From Hymenobacter busanensis (GTDB taxonomy: Bacteria; Bacteroidota; Bacteroidia; Cytophagales; Hymenobacteraceae): DNA of 64,000 nucleotides. A program made the translations under genes and the position numbers. Below, in pieces: positions 50,540 through 59,139 of this stretch. Location of the stretch: assembly GCF_008727865.1 (NCBI RefSeq), contig NZ_VTWU01000002.1, positions 496,001 through 560,000 of the forward strand, given 5' to 3'. The notes beneath the pieces were generated by a model, which was not told the DNA's origin, did no database searches, and saw nothing but the letters and a program-made list of their open reading frames with translations. Positions within the stretch are counted from its first letter, which is position 1. Each line of letters starts with the position of its first letter.

Positions 50540-51136
50540 ATGCGCCTTTGCTTCGCCTCCAATAACGCCCACAAGCTCGACGAAATTAGGCCGCTGCTGC
50601 CGGCGGGCATCGAGTTGCTCAGTTTGGCCGATATCGGCTGCCAAGAGGAACTACCCGAAACCCAGGATACGCTGGAAGGCAACGCCCGCCAGAAAGCCCG
50701 CTACGTATGGGACCATTACGCCACGCCCTGCTTTGCCGACGACACCGGCCTGGAAGTAGCCGCCCTGAACGGGGCGCCGGGCGTGTACTCGGCCCGCTAC
50801 GCCGGCCCCCAGCGCGATGCCGCCGACAACATACAGAAACTTCTGCTGGAGCTACAGAACCAGACCGACCGCGCGGCGCAGTTCCGCACGGTGGTGGCTT
50901 TGGTGCTGAGCGAAACCGAGGAACACCTGTTTGCCGGCTCGGTACCGGGGCTTATTACCGAGGCACCACGCGGCAGCGGCGGCTTTGGCTACGACCCCGT
51001 GTTTGTGCCCACCGAGGGCGACGGCCGCAGCTTCGCCGAAATGCCGCTGGCCGACAAGAACGAGTTAAGCCACCGGGCCCGGGCCGTGAAGAAACTCGTA
51101 GCTTTTCTGAACGGTTTGACCGACGGCAACGCCTAA
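50540..51136 (+). CDS. rdgB: Non-canonical purine NTP pyrophosphatase (RdgB/HAM1)
   Basis: 198 residues. Hydrolyses ITP, dITP and XTP to keep them out of nucleic acids. Motifs: LCFASNNAHKLDEI at the start, ELPETQDTLEGNARQKARYV, CFADDTGLEVAALNGAPGVY with SARYAG, and GSGGFGYDPVFVP followed by MPLADKNELSHRARAVKKLV. Start ATG 50540, preceded by an unusual leader of ACCATT-like repeats (50506-50537). It lies before udk on the same strand, separated by a promoter. Confidence 0.95.
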   Translation: MRLCFASNNAHKLDEIRPLLPAGIELLSLADIGCQEELPETQDTLEGNARQKARYVWDHYATPCFADDTGLEVAALNGAPGVYSARYAGPQRDAADNIQKLLLELQNQTDRAAQFRTVVALVLSETEEHLFAGSVPGLITEAPRGSGGFGYDPVFVPTEGDGRSFAEMPLADKNELSHRARAVKKLVAFLNGLTDGNA

Positions 51137-51230
51137 GCTCGCACGGGCGGCAGCGTAGCGCCAAGCGGCTCGAGAAATGGCTGGTCACGCATCGGTGCAT
51201 TTTTTGGCCGGTGGTTCGAGGCTAAGTGCC

Positions 51231-51238
51231 TACTTTTG
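51231..51238 (+). promoter_or_regulatory. -7 box (TACTTTTG) for udk
   Basis: Exact TAnnTTTG match, 37 bases before the ATG at 51275. It excludes the upstream TTG at 51236 as a start. Confidence 0.6.
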
Positions 51239-51274
51239 CAAGGTTGGGCCAGCCACAACGCCCCATTTCCCCTC

Positions 51275-51895
51275 ATGCAACAACCTTTCATCGTCGGCAT
51301 TACCGGGGGCAGCGCCTCGGGTAAGACCACTTTCCTGCGCCGCCTGCTTTCCGCGTTTTCAGAAGACGAAATCTGCCTGATTTCGCAGGACAACTACTAC
51401 CACCCGCGCGAAAGTCAGCTGGTGGACGACCAGGGCGTGACCAACTTCGACCTGCCCTCGTCCATCGACTCGGCAGCCTACGCGGCCGACGTGCTGCAGA
51501 TCAGCCAGGGCAAGGAAGTGCGCCGGCCCGAATACACCTTTAACAACCCCGGCGCCACGCCCAAAGAGCTGGTATTCAAGCCCGCTCCGATTGTGGTGGT
51601 GGAGGGCATTTTCGTGTTCTACTTCGAGGAAGTGGCCAAGCTGCTCGACCTAAAAGTATACATCGACGCCCGGGAGCACGTGAAAGTGCTGCGCCGCATT
51701 GTGCGCGACCGGGACGAGCGGGGCTACGACCTGGAAGACGTATTGTACCGCTACACCAACCACGTGGCGCCGACCTACGAGAAGTACATCAAGCCCTTCA
51801 AGCACGACGCCGACCTGATTATTCCCAACAACCGCCACTTCGACAAGGGGCTGGATGTGCTGGTGTCGTTTTTGAAAAGCAAAGTCAGGAGCTAA
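51275..51895 (+). CDS. udk: Uridine kinase
   Basis: 206 residues. P-loop kinase that phosphorylates uridine and cytidine in pyrimidine salvage. Walker A is GITGGSASGKTTFLRRL; further signatures are SQDNYYHPRE, NFDLPSSIDSAAYAADV, YTFNNPGATPKE and VVVEGIFVFYFEEV. RRIVRDRDERGYDLEDVLYR is the lid region. The ATG at 51275 is fixed by the upstream -7 box. Confidence 0.95.
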   Translation: MQQPFIVGITGGSASGKTTFLRRLLSAFSEDEICLISQDNYYHPRESQLVDDQGVTNFDLPSSIDSAAYAADVLQISQGKEVRRPEYTFNNPGATPKELVFKPAPIVVVEGIFVFYFEEVAKLLDLKVYIDAREHVKVLRRIVRDRDERGYDLEDVLYRYTNHVAPTYEKYIKPFKHDADLIIPNNRHFDKGLDVLVSFLKSKVRS

Positions 51896-52096
51896 ATCGC
51901 CCCGCACAATTTCCTTCTAACAGAGTATCACTATTTATAACTGTTCGTATATTTTCGCAGCAAGCTCCGCTTAGGTAGCTGGCGGCTAAGCGGGCGTTAC
52001 GGGTTGCCCACCCATTATGATGCTATTTCAAGCGGGGTGGTCGAAAACCGCTTTATAAATCTGAGTAGACAACCAATTACAACCAATACAACCATT

Positions 52097-52507
52097 ATGA
52101 AAAAAGTACGCTTACTAATTCCTTTCTCAATGACATTGTTGATTGGAATGGGAATTATTGTGGGGTGTGATAAGAACCAAGAGGTTTCTTCGGTGGAGCA
52201 AACGGTTACGTCGATTCAGCAGCAGGAGGGCATAGTGACGGAAGAAGAATTTGAGAATGTTGCGGAAGCAGTGTGCGCAGCCCTCGATGAGAACCACTAC
52301 GCTCAGGTTACCCAGGTGGAGGGGGGCTATATTTTTCAAGTGCGGGAGGGAAACTTGGAACCTCAAGAAAGAACTTACTGCAGCTACGCCTATGCAGGCA
52401 ACACATTTTTGAACTGTCTAAAACATGCTACAGCTATTGCACCAAACCATTGCGTAAGAGTTGGGTACAGTACAACTACTCATCTTTATACAGTCTATGA
52501 CTGTTAA
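52097..52507 (+). CDS. Small Cys-containing lipoprotein, low GC
   Basis: 136 residues. Lipoprotein signal KKVRLLIPFSMTLLIGMGII with lipobox VGC. The mature part has several Cys in the second half (AVCAAL, RTYCSYAYAG, FLNCLKH, NHCVRVGY, VYDC), which may form disulfides. I recognise no family. Base composition is clearly lower in GC than the window around it, suggesting acquisition from elsewhere. The ATG at 52097 is preceded by an A/C-rich leader with ACAACCAAT repeats (52069-52095). Reading from the earlier ATG at 52016 or TTG at 52004 would precede the signal by many residues and is rejected. Confidence 0.7.
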   Translation: MKKVRLLIPFSMTLLIGMGIIVGCDKNQEVSSVEQTVTSIQQQEGIVTEEEFENVAEAVCAALDENHYAQVTQVEGGYIFQVREGNLEPQERTYCSYAYAGNTFLNCLKHATAIAPNHCVRVGYSTTTHLYTVYDC

Positions 52508-52537
52508 CATGAGCGCACAGCACCGTTAGTATAGTAA

Positions 52538-52575
52538 CCAAATGGCCTGCTTCTTTCTCGAAGCGGGCCATTTGG
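52538..52575. terminator. Hairpin after the low-GC lipoprotein gene
   Basis: CCAAATGGCCTGCTTC (52538-52553) pairs with GAAGCGGGCCATTTGG (52560-52575), with one G-U pair. The T-tract is weak, but size and place suit a terminator. Confidence 0.6.
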
Positions 52576-52576
52576 C

Positions 52577-52584
52577 TATATTTG
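52577..52584 (+). promoter_or_regulatory. -7 box (TATATTTG) for the next small gene
   Basis: Exact TAnnTTTG match right after the hairpin and 18 bases before the GTG at 52602. Confidence 0.45.
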
Positions 52585-52601
52585 TAGCCCTGCTGCGTAT
52601 C

Positions 52602-52970
52602 GTGTTGTTTTTCACCGCCATATTACCCCGTCTGCGTTTTAGCCTGCTGGCCGCCACGTTGCTGTTGGTGGTGGGGCTGAACAACCAGGCCGTAGCCACG
52701 TTCCGGCTGCCGGCCAAGGCGGGCAACGCGCGCGTGAGCAGCGTGCCGAAGGGCACGGTGGTCAAGCAGAAAGTAACCCTGGAAGCTACGTCGCCGCTGG
52801 CGCCGTGGCTGCTGCCGGCTCTCGACGGCTGGTTTCCGCCCGTACCGGCGGCCCCGCTGGCGGCGGTTTCCTGGCCGCTGGCCACCGCACCGCGGCCCCG
52901 GCCCTGCGCCGTCCCCGACTGGTTCCACACACGCCTGCTCGAAGCAGCGCTGTCGCCGCACGCGCCCTAG
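52602..52970 (+). CDS. Small exported protein, poorly supported
   Basis: 122 residues from GTG 52602, with a signal-like N-terminus (LLAATLLLVVGLNNQAVA) and a Pro/Ala/Leu-rich remainder without a recognised domain. In favour: a -7 box at the right place, an export signal and codon use like neighbours. Against: no family match that I know of. An upstream frame opening at 52542 would run through the preceding hairpin and is less likely. It precedes secDF by about 170 bases. Confidence 0.45.
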   Translation: MLFFTAILPRLRFSLLAATLLLVVGLNNQAVATFRLPAKAGNARVSSVPKGTVVKQKVTLEATSPLAPWLLPALDGWFPPVPAAPLAAVSWPLATAPRPRPCAVPDWFHTRLLEAALSPHAP

Positions 52971-53143
52971 CGAGCCGACGCAGCCGGTTGCCTTTCTCCC
53001 GCTTACAGGTGAGTTCAACCGCTGACCGCCGCAAGCTTTCGGCTTGCCCCAATTGCCTTTCGATGCTCATGCGCCCCGCCGGTAGTGCCGGGCGGCCGCT
53101 TTGCCTCGGGGCCCCAATCCAGCACCTTTCTTAATTCCATTCA

Positions 53144-56137
53144 ATGCGTAACAAAGGCTTAGTCATTGCGCTGACACTTATCGTGTCGGCGTTGTGCGTG
53201 TACTTCCTCTATTTCACCTTCGTCTCGCGCCGCGTGCAGGCCGACGCGGTGACCTACGCCACCCGCAACGGGCAGGTGGACCAACAAAAGCGTCAGCACT
53301 ACCTCGACTCGGTGTGGCGCGTGCCGGTAACCAGCGTGCTGGGCGCCGACTACACCTACCGCGACGTGCGCGCCTCGGAGCTGGGCCTCGGCCTCGACTT
53401 GAAAGGCGGCATGCACGTGACGCTGGAAGTGTCGCCGGTGGAGATTGTGCGGGCCATGGCCGGCAACTCCAAAGACCCCAAGTTTAACCAGGCCCTGACC
53501 CGCGCCCAGGAGCTACAGAAGCAGAACCCGAGCGCCTCGTTCACGGCCCTGTTTGCCCAGGCCTTCCGCGACGTGGCCCCTGGCGACAAACTGGCCCGCA
53601 TCTTCGCCAACACCACCAACAAGAGCCGCGGCATCGACTACAACTCGACCGACGCGAAAGTGCTGAGCGAAGTAGACAAGGAAGTAGAAGAATCCATCGA
53701 CCGCGCCTTCCGCATTCTGCGCACCCGCGTCGATAAGTTTGGCGTGAACCAGCCGAACATCCAGCGCGTGAAAGGCACCGGCCGCATTCAAATTGAATTG
53801 CCCGGCGTCGACAACCCCGACCGCGTGCGCAAGCTGCTGCAGGGCCAGGCCAAACTGGAGTTCTGGGAAGTATACAAGCAGGACGAGTTCTATCCCTACC
53901 TGGCCCAACTCGACGCCATTGTAAAGGCCAAAGACGAAGCCGCCAAAGGCGGTGCAACGGCCGCTACCACCTCGACGACCGACACGACGGCTACGGCCGC
54001 GGCGGCCGGCGACTCGACTTCGCTGGCTAGCCAGCTGGCCAAGAAAAACGCCAAGGCCGATTCGGCCAAAACCGCCGCGCAAGCGGGTTCGGGCCTCGCC
54101 AAGTACTTCACCATGCCCGGCACGCTGGGCGCCAACGTGCGCGACACCGCCCGCGTGAATGCCCTGCTCCGCTCGCCGGAAGTGAAGGCCGTATTGCCCG
54201 GCAACCTCACCTTCCTGTGGGACGTGAAGCCGACGACCATCGAAGGCCAGGAATACCTGCAGCTGAACGCCATTCGGAAAGGCCGCGAGTCGGTAGCTCC
54301 GCTGGGCGGCGAAGTGGTGTCGGATGCCCGCCAGGACTACGACCAGGGCGGCCGCCCCGAGGTATCGATGCAGATGAACCCGACCGGGGCCCGCAAGTGG
54401 CAGAAGCTGACCGCCGCCAGCATTGGCAAGCAGGTAGCTATTGTGCTCGACGATTACGTGTACTCGGCGCCGGTGGTGCAGTCGGAAATTGCCGGCGGCA
54501 ACTCCAGCATTTCGGGCAACTTCACCATTGAAGAAGCGCAAGACTTGGCCAACGTGCTGAAAGCCGGTAAGCTGCCCGCCCCCACGCGCATCGTGGAAGA
54601 AGCGGTAGTAGGTCCGTCGCTCGGGCAGGAAGCCATCAACCAGGGCCTGTACTCCTCGCTGGCCGGTCTGGGCGTTATCATGCTGTTCATGGCCTTCTAC
54701 TACGGCCGTGCTGGTTTGGTAGCCGATGCCGTACTGCTCTTCAACATGTTCCTGATTCTGGGTGTACTGGCCCAGTTCAGCACCGCCCTCACGCTGCCCG
54801 GCATTGCCGGTATGATCCTGGTAATTGCTACCTCGGTTGACGCCAACGTACTGATCTTCGAGCGTATTCGCGAAGAACTCAACCACGGCCTCTCGCACAA
54901 GGACGCCATCAATAAGGGCTACTCGCGTGCCTTCACGGCCATCTTCGACACCAACGTTACCACGCTGATCATTGCCCTGATCCTGGGCTTCTTTGGCACG
55001 GGTCCGGTGCAGAACTTCGCCGTGACGCTGGGTATCGGTGTGTTTACCTCGTTCCTTTCGGCCTTCTTCGTGTCGCGCCTCATCATCGAGTGGCTGATCA
55101 AGGGCAAGGAAACGACCCGCATCACCTTCTCGACCTTCCTTTCGCGCAACCTGTTCCAGAACGTGAACTTCGACATCGTGGGCAAGCGCTACATCGCCTA
55201 CGCCCTTTCGTCGGCGGTCATCGTGATTGGTTTCGTGCTGATGTTCATCCAAGGCGGCCCGAACCTGGGCGTGGACTTCCGCGGGGGCCGCGCCTACGTG
55301 GTCGACTTCAACAAGCCGATGGTAGCCTCCGACGTGCGTGAGCACCTGCACGGGGTGTTCCAGAACGCCGGCACCGAGGTGAAAACCTACGGCTCGGCCG
55401 ACCGCCTGCGCATCACCACCGGCTACTTGGCCGATGACGAAAGCACCACCGCCGACCAGAAAGTGCGCGCCGCCCTCGACCAGGGTCTGCAGCAGTACGC
55501 CTCGTCTGCGCCGGTCGTGCAAAGCACCTCGAAAGTGGGCGCTACTATTGCCGACGACATCAAGAAGACCTCGGTGCTGAGCTTGGGCCTGACGCTGCTG
55601 GCCATCTTCGTGTACGTACTCTTCCGCTTCGAGAAGTGGCAGTACTCCATGGCCGCCGTAGTCGCGCTGTTCCACGATGCCTTGTTCGTAATTGCCTGTT
55701 ACCCGATTGCCCGCGCCCTGGGCATGAACCTGGAAATCGACCAGGTATTTGTGGCCGCCGTGCTGACCGTAATTGGTTACTCGATGAACGACACCGTGGT
55801 TATCTACGACCGTATCCGCGAGTACCTGAAGGAAAACCCCAACCTGACCTTCGCGCAGGTGGTAAACCCGGCCCTAAACAGCACCTTCTCCCGCACGATG
55901 ATTACCGCCACCACCATCCTGATGGTTGTAACGGTACTCTTCTTCTTCGGCGGCGAAACGCTCCGCTCGTTCTCCTTCGCCATGATTGTGGGCATGATCA
56001 TCGGGACGTACTCCTCGCTGTTCATTGCCGCCCCGCTCATCCTCGACACTTCGGCCGGCAAGGCCAAAGGCAAGGGCACGGAACCCGGCGCCCCCGCCGA
56101 CGCCGCTGCGCCCAAGCTCTCGACGGCTCTGCAATAA
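53144..56137 (+). CDS. secDF: Protein translocase SecDF, fused
   Basis: 997 residues. SecD and SecF are one chain, as in Bacteroidetes. It uses the proton gradient to help SecYEG complete export. The first membrane helix (GLVIALTLIVSALCVYFLYF) is followed by LGLDLKGGMHVTLEV, the large periplasmic P1 domain and the first RND-type membrane block (GVIMLFMAFYYGRAGLVADA, with SVDANVLIFERIREELNHG). An Ala/Thr/Ser-rich insert lies at about residues 265-300. The SecF half begins near residue 680 (NFDIVGKRYIAYALSSAVIV, then GVDFRGGRAYVVDF) and has its second membrane block with NDTVVIYDRIREYLKENP. The acidic residues of both blocks needed for proton flow are present. A terminator follows. Confidence 0.96.
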   Translation: MRNKGLVIALTLIVSALCVYFLYFTFVSRRVQADAVTYATRNGQVDQQKRQHYLDSVWRVPVTSVLGADYTYRDVRASELGLGLDLKGGMHVTLEVSPVEIVRAMAGNSKDPKFNQALTRAQELQKQNPSASFTALFAQAFRDVAPGDKLARIFANTTNKSRGIDYNSTDAKVLSEVDKEVEESIDRAFRILRTRVDKFGVNQPNIQRVKGTGRIQIELPGVDNPDRVRKLLQGQAKLEFWEVYKQDEFYPYLAQLDAIVKAKDEAAKGGATAATTSTTDTTATAAAAGDSTSLASQLAKKNAKADSAKTAAQAGSGLAKYFTMPGTLGANVRDTARVNALLRSPEVKAVLPGNLTFLWDVKPTTIEGQEYLQLNAIRKGRESVAPLGGEVVSDARQDYDQGGRPEVSMQMNPTGARKWQKLTAASIGKQVAIVLDDYVYSAPVVQSEIAGGNSSISGNFTIEEAQDLANVLKAGKLPAPTRIVEEAVVGPSLGQEAINQGLYSSLAGLGVIMLFMAFYYGRAGLVADAVLLFNMFLILGVLAQFSTALTLPGIAGMILVIATSVDANVLIFERIREELNHGLSHKDAINKGYSRAFTAIFDTNVTTLIIALILGFFGTGPVQNFAVTLGIGVFTSFLSAFFVSRLIIEWLIKGKETTRITFSTFLSRNLFQNVNFDIVGKRYIAYALSSAVIVIGFVLMFIQGGPNLGVDFRGGRAYVVDFNKPMVASDVREHLHGVFQNAGTEVKTYGSADRLRITTGYLADDESTTADQKVRAALDQGLQQYASSAPVVQSTSKVGATIADDIKKTSVLSLGLTLLAIFVYVLFRFEKWQYSMAAVVALFHDALFVIACYPIARALGMNLEIDQVFVAAVLTVIGYSMNDTVVIYDRIREYLKENPNLTFAQVVNPALNSTFSRTMITATTILMVVTVLFFFGGETLRSFSFAMIVGMIIGTYSSLFIAAPLILDTSAGKAKGKGTEPGAPADAAAPKLSTALQ

Positions 56138-56211
56138 GGACCACGGCCGAAGACGACTTTCCGCCTGGCGGAACAGCGTCTCGGATTCCACAGCCGTGGT
56201 GGAAAACACCC

Positions 56212-56250
56212 AAAGCAGCCCGACCGGTCCCGGTCGGGCTGCTTTCGTTT
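56212..56250 (+). terminator. Intrinsic terminator after secDF
   Basis: Fourteen-base arms AAAGCAGCCCGACC (56212-56225) and GGTCGGGCTGCTTT (56232-56245), followed by CGTTT. Confidence 0.85.
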
Positions 56251-56284
56251 GCGGGGTACTGGCGTGGCGGTATTGTTCTATCGA

Positions 56285-56953
56285 ATGCGTAACTTTTTAG
56301 GGAGCGAAGGCAACCTTTTGCGCACGCCTTCCCGAGTGCTTTGTTGTAACTCCCCCGCCACCGTGTCTGCCAAACCCGACCACGACCCCGCCGAAGTGCT
56401 GCTGGCCATTCTGGCCGGGTGCCGACGTGCCGAGCGGGCAAGTCAGCGGCAGCTGTACACGCGCTACTACAGTTACGCCATGAGCGTGTGTTTGCGCTAC
56501 ACCCGCACCCGCGACGAAGCCATGGAAGCCGTCAACGACGGTTTTATGAAAATCTTTCGCGACGTGGCTCGTTTCGACGTGACCAAGCACGAGCTCAGCG
56601 GCTCGTTTCGCGGCTGGCTCAAGCGCATCATGATTCACACCGCCATCGACCACTACCGCGCCACCGAAAAGCACCAGCACCAGCAGGACCTGGCCGACGT
56701 AGCCAATTACCACCCCGAAGAAGGCGCCACCCCGCTCGATTCACTGGCCTACGACGAATTGATTCAGCTGATTCAGCGCCTCACACCGGGCTACCGGACC
56801 GTGTTCAACCTGTATGTGATTGACGGCTTTACCCACGAAGAAATAGCGCAACAGTTGGGCATTTCCGTGGGCGCTTCCAAATCCAATCTTTCGAAAGCCC
56901 GGGCCCATTTGAAGGCCATGTTGCTCAAAACCACCCACCATGTCTACGCCTAA
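56285..56953 (+). CDS. ECF-type RNA polymerase sigma factor
   Basis: 222 residues from ATG 56285; GTG 56363 (196 residues) is a good alternative because the first 26 residues look unlike a sigma factor. Region 2 is LYTRYYSYAMSVCLRYTRTR with DEAMEAVNDGFMKIFRDVAR; region 4 is DELIQLIQRLTPGYRTVFNL and YVIDGFTHEEIAQQLGISVG followed by SKSNLSKARAHLKAML, which reads -35 elements. This is a small sigma factor without regions 1 and 3. It overlaps the next gene by 14 bases, so it is made together with its probable anti-sigma partner. The stimulus is unknown. Confidence 0.88.
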   Translation: MRNFLGSEGNLLRTPSRVLCCNSPATVSAKPDHDPAEVLLAILAGCRRAERASQRQLYTRYYSYAMSVCLRYTRTRDEAMEAVNDGFMKIFRDVARFDVTKHELSGSFRGWLKRIMIHTAIDHYRATEKHQHQQDLADVANYHPEEGATPLDSLAYDELIQLIQRLTPGYRTVFNLYVIDGFTHEEIAQQLGISVGASKSNLSKARAHLKAMLLKTTHHVYA

Positions 56954-58619
56954 CTTATCGGATGAGGAACTGGATGCGCTGTTTCGACAGGGCGCCGATG
57001 ACTACCCCGAGGAGGTAAACCTGGGGGCGTGGCTGCGCATGGAACAGCGCCTGGACGAAGCCGAAATGCAGCGCCGCGTGAACCGCAAAGTGGCGCGCTT
57101 TTTCCTGGCCGAGGTGGCAGCCGTAGCCTTGTTGCTGCTGCTGTGGCTGGGCTACCGGCAGTATACGGGCCCCGCCACGGCGGCGCGGCGCACCCAGCCG
57201 GCAGCTACTCAACCGGTAGAAGCGCCAGCTAAACAAGCTCACCGCTCTGGCGAGACGCAGCTTGCGGCCGCTAGCCGAATGAAACCCGCTGGCACCGCGA
57301 AACCCGCAGCATCGTTGGCTACCGACGCCAGCCTCCAAGGCGAGGCTTCGCCGGCCACCCGCCCGGCCGCAACGGCCAACGATGCGGCTATGACTTCCGG
57401 CGAGGCTGCTTCGGCAACGCTGGCCGCTTCGGGCACCGCCGGATTAGTAGCGCCGGGCAGTTCCCGCAATTCCGGGCGCTCGGGTGAGTACTCCCAAGCT
57501 GCGGCACCAAAAAGCCAAGGCCGACGGCCCCGTATTTCGACTTATGCAGCAACTGCTACGCATGATGCCGCGGCGCGGGCGGGCCGTTCTGCTGGTACCT
57601 CCGTTGAATCTTCCCGTACGCTAGCCAGTCGGTCTTCCACTCCCCAAACGGCTGCTGCCAGCACTGCCAGCCGATCCACGACTGGCTCAGGCGCCGCCGC
57701 TTTCTCCCAAACACAGACGGAAGCCCGCGGCAGCGCATTGCCACCGGCAGGCCAAACCACGCCGGTTGAGTACGCTACCGGCGCGGCAATACGCACCGAG
57801 AGCAGTAACTCCGTCGGTGGCAAGGCAACCCGCGCTGCCAGCGTTGCTTCCCCCGATAACGAATCGACGTCCACCTCTTACGACCTGCTCAACCCAATCA
57901 ACCCGGCTTTGCAGGGCCTGAACACGGCCGACTTGCCCGTGCTGACGGCCCAAGCGCAGCCGACGGTAGAGGTAGCGGAGCGCCCGGAGAAGCCGCGCTT
58001 GCAGCCGGCGCATCGGCTGGCGGTTTCGTTGGTCTACTCGCCCGATTTTAGCACCGTGCGCTTCGCCAACATCAAGGCACCGGGCACCAACTTCGGGGCG
58101 CTGCTGGAATACCGCTTCACCAACCGCCTGCGCATCAGCACCGGGTTTGTGCGCTCGGACAAGAGCTACAAGGCCCGCCGCGAAGATTACACCATTCCCG
58201 ATGCCCCCACCGGCGGCGGCTCCTATGCGCCCTCCTACGAGTGGGTGCAGGGCACCTGTACCATCTGGGATGTGCCGCTGAACCTGCGCTACGACTGGCT
58301 GGCGCGGGCGCAAAGCCAAGGGTTTGTATCGGCGGGCCTGTCGTCGTTCTTCATGAAAGAAGAGCACTATTACTACGACTACGTGGTGAAGAACCGCTAC
58401 GGCACGCCCACTACCTACACCTGGAACCGCAAAGTGTACAACGGCCGGCAGCATCCGCTGAGCGTGCTAAACCTGTCGGGCGGCTACGAGCGGCAGGTGG
58501 GCAGCCGCTGGAGCGTGCAAGCCGAACCCTTCGTGAAGATTCCGTTGGGCGGCGTCGGCTACGGCAACATCAAACTCCTGAGCGGCGGCGTCTTCCTCGG
58601 CCTTAAATACGGCCTGTAG
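56940..58619 (+). CDS. Candidate anti-sigma / outer-membrane barrel protein
   Basis: 559 residues. Residues 1-50 are a cytosolic domain with LDALFRQGADDYPEEVNLGA followed by WLRMEQRLDEAEMQ, a pattern that recurs in Bacteroidetes proteins paired with ECF sigma factors. A membrane helix follows (ARFFLAEVAAVALLLLLWLG, about 52-71). Residues 75-350 are a low-complexity Ala/Ser/Thr/Arg linker. From about 355 (HRLAVSLVYSPDFSTVRFAN) to the end is a beta-barrel-like domain with aromatic strand ends (SVQAEPFVKIPLGGVGYGNI, ending LGLKYGL). If both ends fold, it would cross the inner membrane and reach the outer membrane in one chain. The coupling to the sigma factor is by overlap, so anti-sigma action is inferred. 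Confidence 0.75.
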   Translation: MSTPNLSDEELDALFRQGADDYPEEVNLGAWLRMEQRLDEAEMQRRVNRKVARFFLAEVAAVALLLLLWLGYRQYTGPATAARRTQPAATQPVEAPAKQAHRSGETQLAAASRMKPAGTAKPAASLATDASLQGEASPATRPAATANDAAMTSGEAASATLAASGTAGLVAPGSSRNSGRSGEYSQAAAPKSQGRRPRISTYAATATHDAAARAGRSAGTSVESSRTLASRSSTPQTAAASTASRSTTGSGAAAFSQTQTEARGSALPPAGQTTPVEYATGAAIRTESSNSVGGKATRAASVASPDNESTSTSYDLLNPINPALQGLNTADLPVLTAQAQPTVEVAERPEKPRLQPAHRLAVSLVYSPDFSTVRFANIKAPGTNFGALLEYRFTNRLRISTGFVRSDKSYKARREDYTIPDAPTGGGSYAPSYEWVQGTCTIWDVPLNLRYDWLARAQSQGFVSAGLSSFFMKEEHYYYDYVVKNRYGTPTTYTWNRKVYNGRQHPLSVLNLSGGYERQVGSRWSVQAEPFVKIPLGGVGYGNIKLLSGGVFLGLKYGL

Positions 58620-58709
58620 TACGGTTTACTTAGGTTTTTTCTTTCGGCTACCCGGTATTGCGGGCTGGCCTGGGCTCCTCTTTTCTTCCACCGTTTCGGT
58701 TTCGCTCCC

Positions 58710-59126
58710 ATGCGCACCACCTTCATCCGAAAGCTACTGCCGACCGGGGCGCTGGTCGGGGCCTTTGTTACGCTTGCCTTCCTCAACAGCTGTTCCTACG
58801 ACAACGCCGAGGAGCTGTTTGGCCAGCAGGAACCCACCGAATGCGACACGGCGGCCGTGACCTACAGCGGCACCATCAAGCCCCTGCTCACCCAGCATTG
58901 CTACAGCCAGAATGGCGTTTCGTGCCACAGCGGCAACACGCCCGAAGCCGGCATTAACCTGACGGACTACAACACGGTGAAGCTGTATGCAGGCTTCCCC
59001 ACCTTGCTGGCTGTGGTGGAACACCGGCCCGGCTACCCCGCCATGCCCCAAAACGGCACCAAGCTTTCCGACTGCGACATAGCCCACCTGCGCACCTGGA
59101 TTGACGCAGGGGCCCTTAACAACTAG
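58710..59126 (+). CDS. Cytochrome c-like lipoprotein with stretched heme motif
   Basis: 138 residues. Signal with lipobox-like FLNSC (Cys28). The body follows the Bacteroidetes mono-heme pattern: CDTAAVTYSGTIKPLLTQHC, GINLTDYNTVKLYAG, GYPAMPQNGTKLSDC and LRTWIDAGALNN, with Met112 in AMPQNG as the likely sixth ligand. The usual C-x2-C-H is replaced by C64-x7-C72-H73 (HCYSQNGVSCHS). Either heme is attached in a non-standard way or this is a degenerate cytochrome. First gene of a trio with YceI and a DUF5777 barrel, spaced 13 and 31 bases. Confidence 0.8.
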   Translation: MRTTFIRKLLPTGALVGAFVTLAFLNSCSYDNAEELFGQQEPTECDTAAVTYSGTIKPLLTQHCYSQNGVSCHSGNTPEAGINLTDYNTVKLYAGFPTLLAVVEHRPGYPAMPQNGTKLSDCDIAHLRTWIDAGALNN

Positions 59127-59139
59127 TTTTTTCGCGCCT

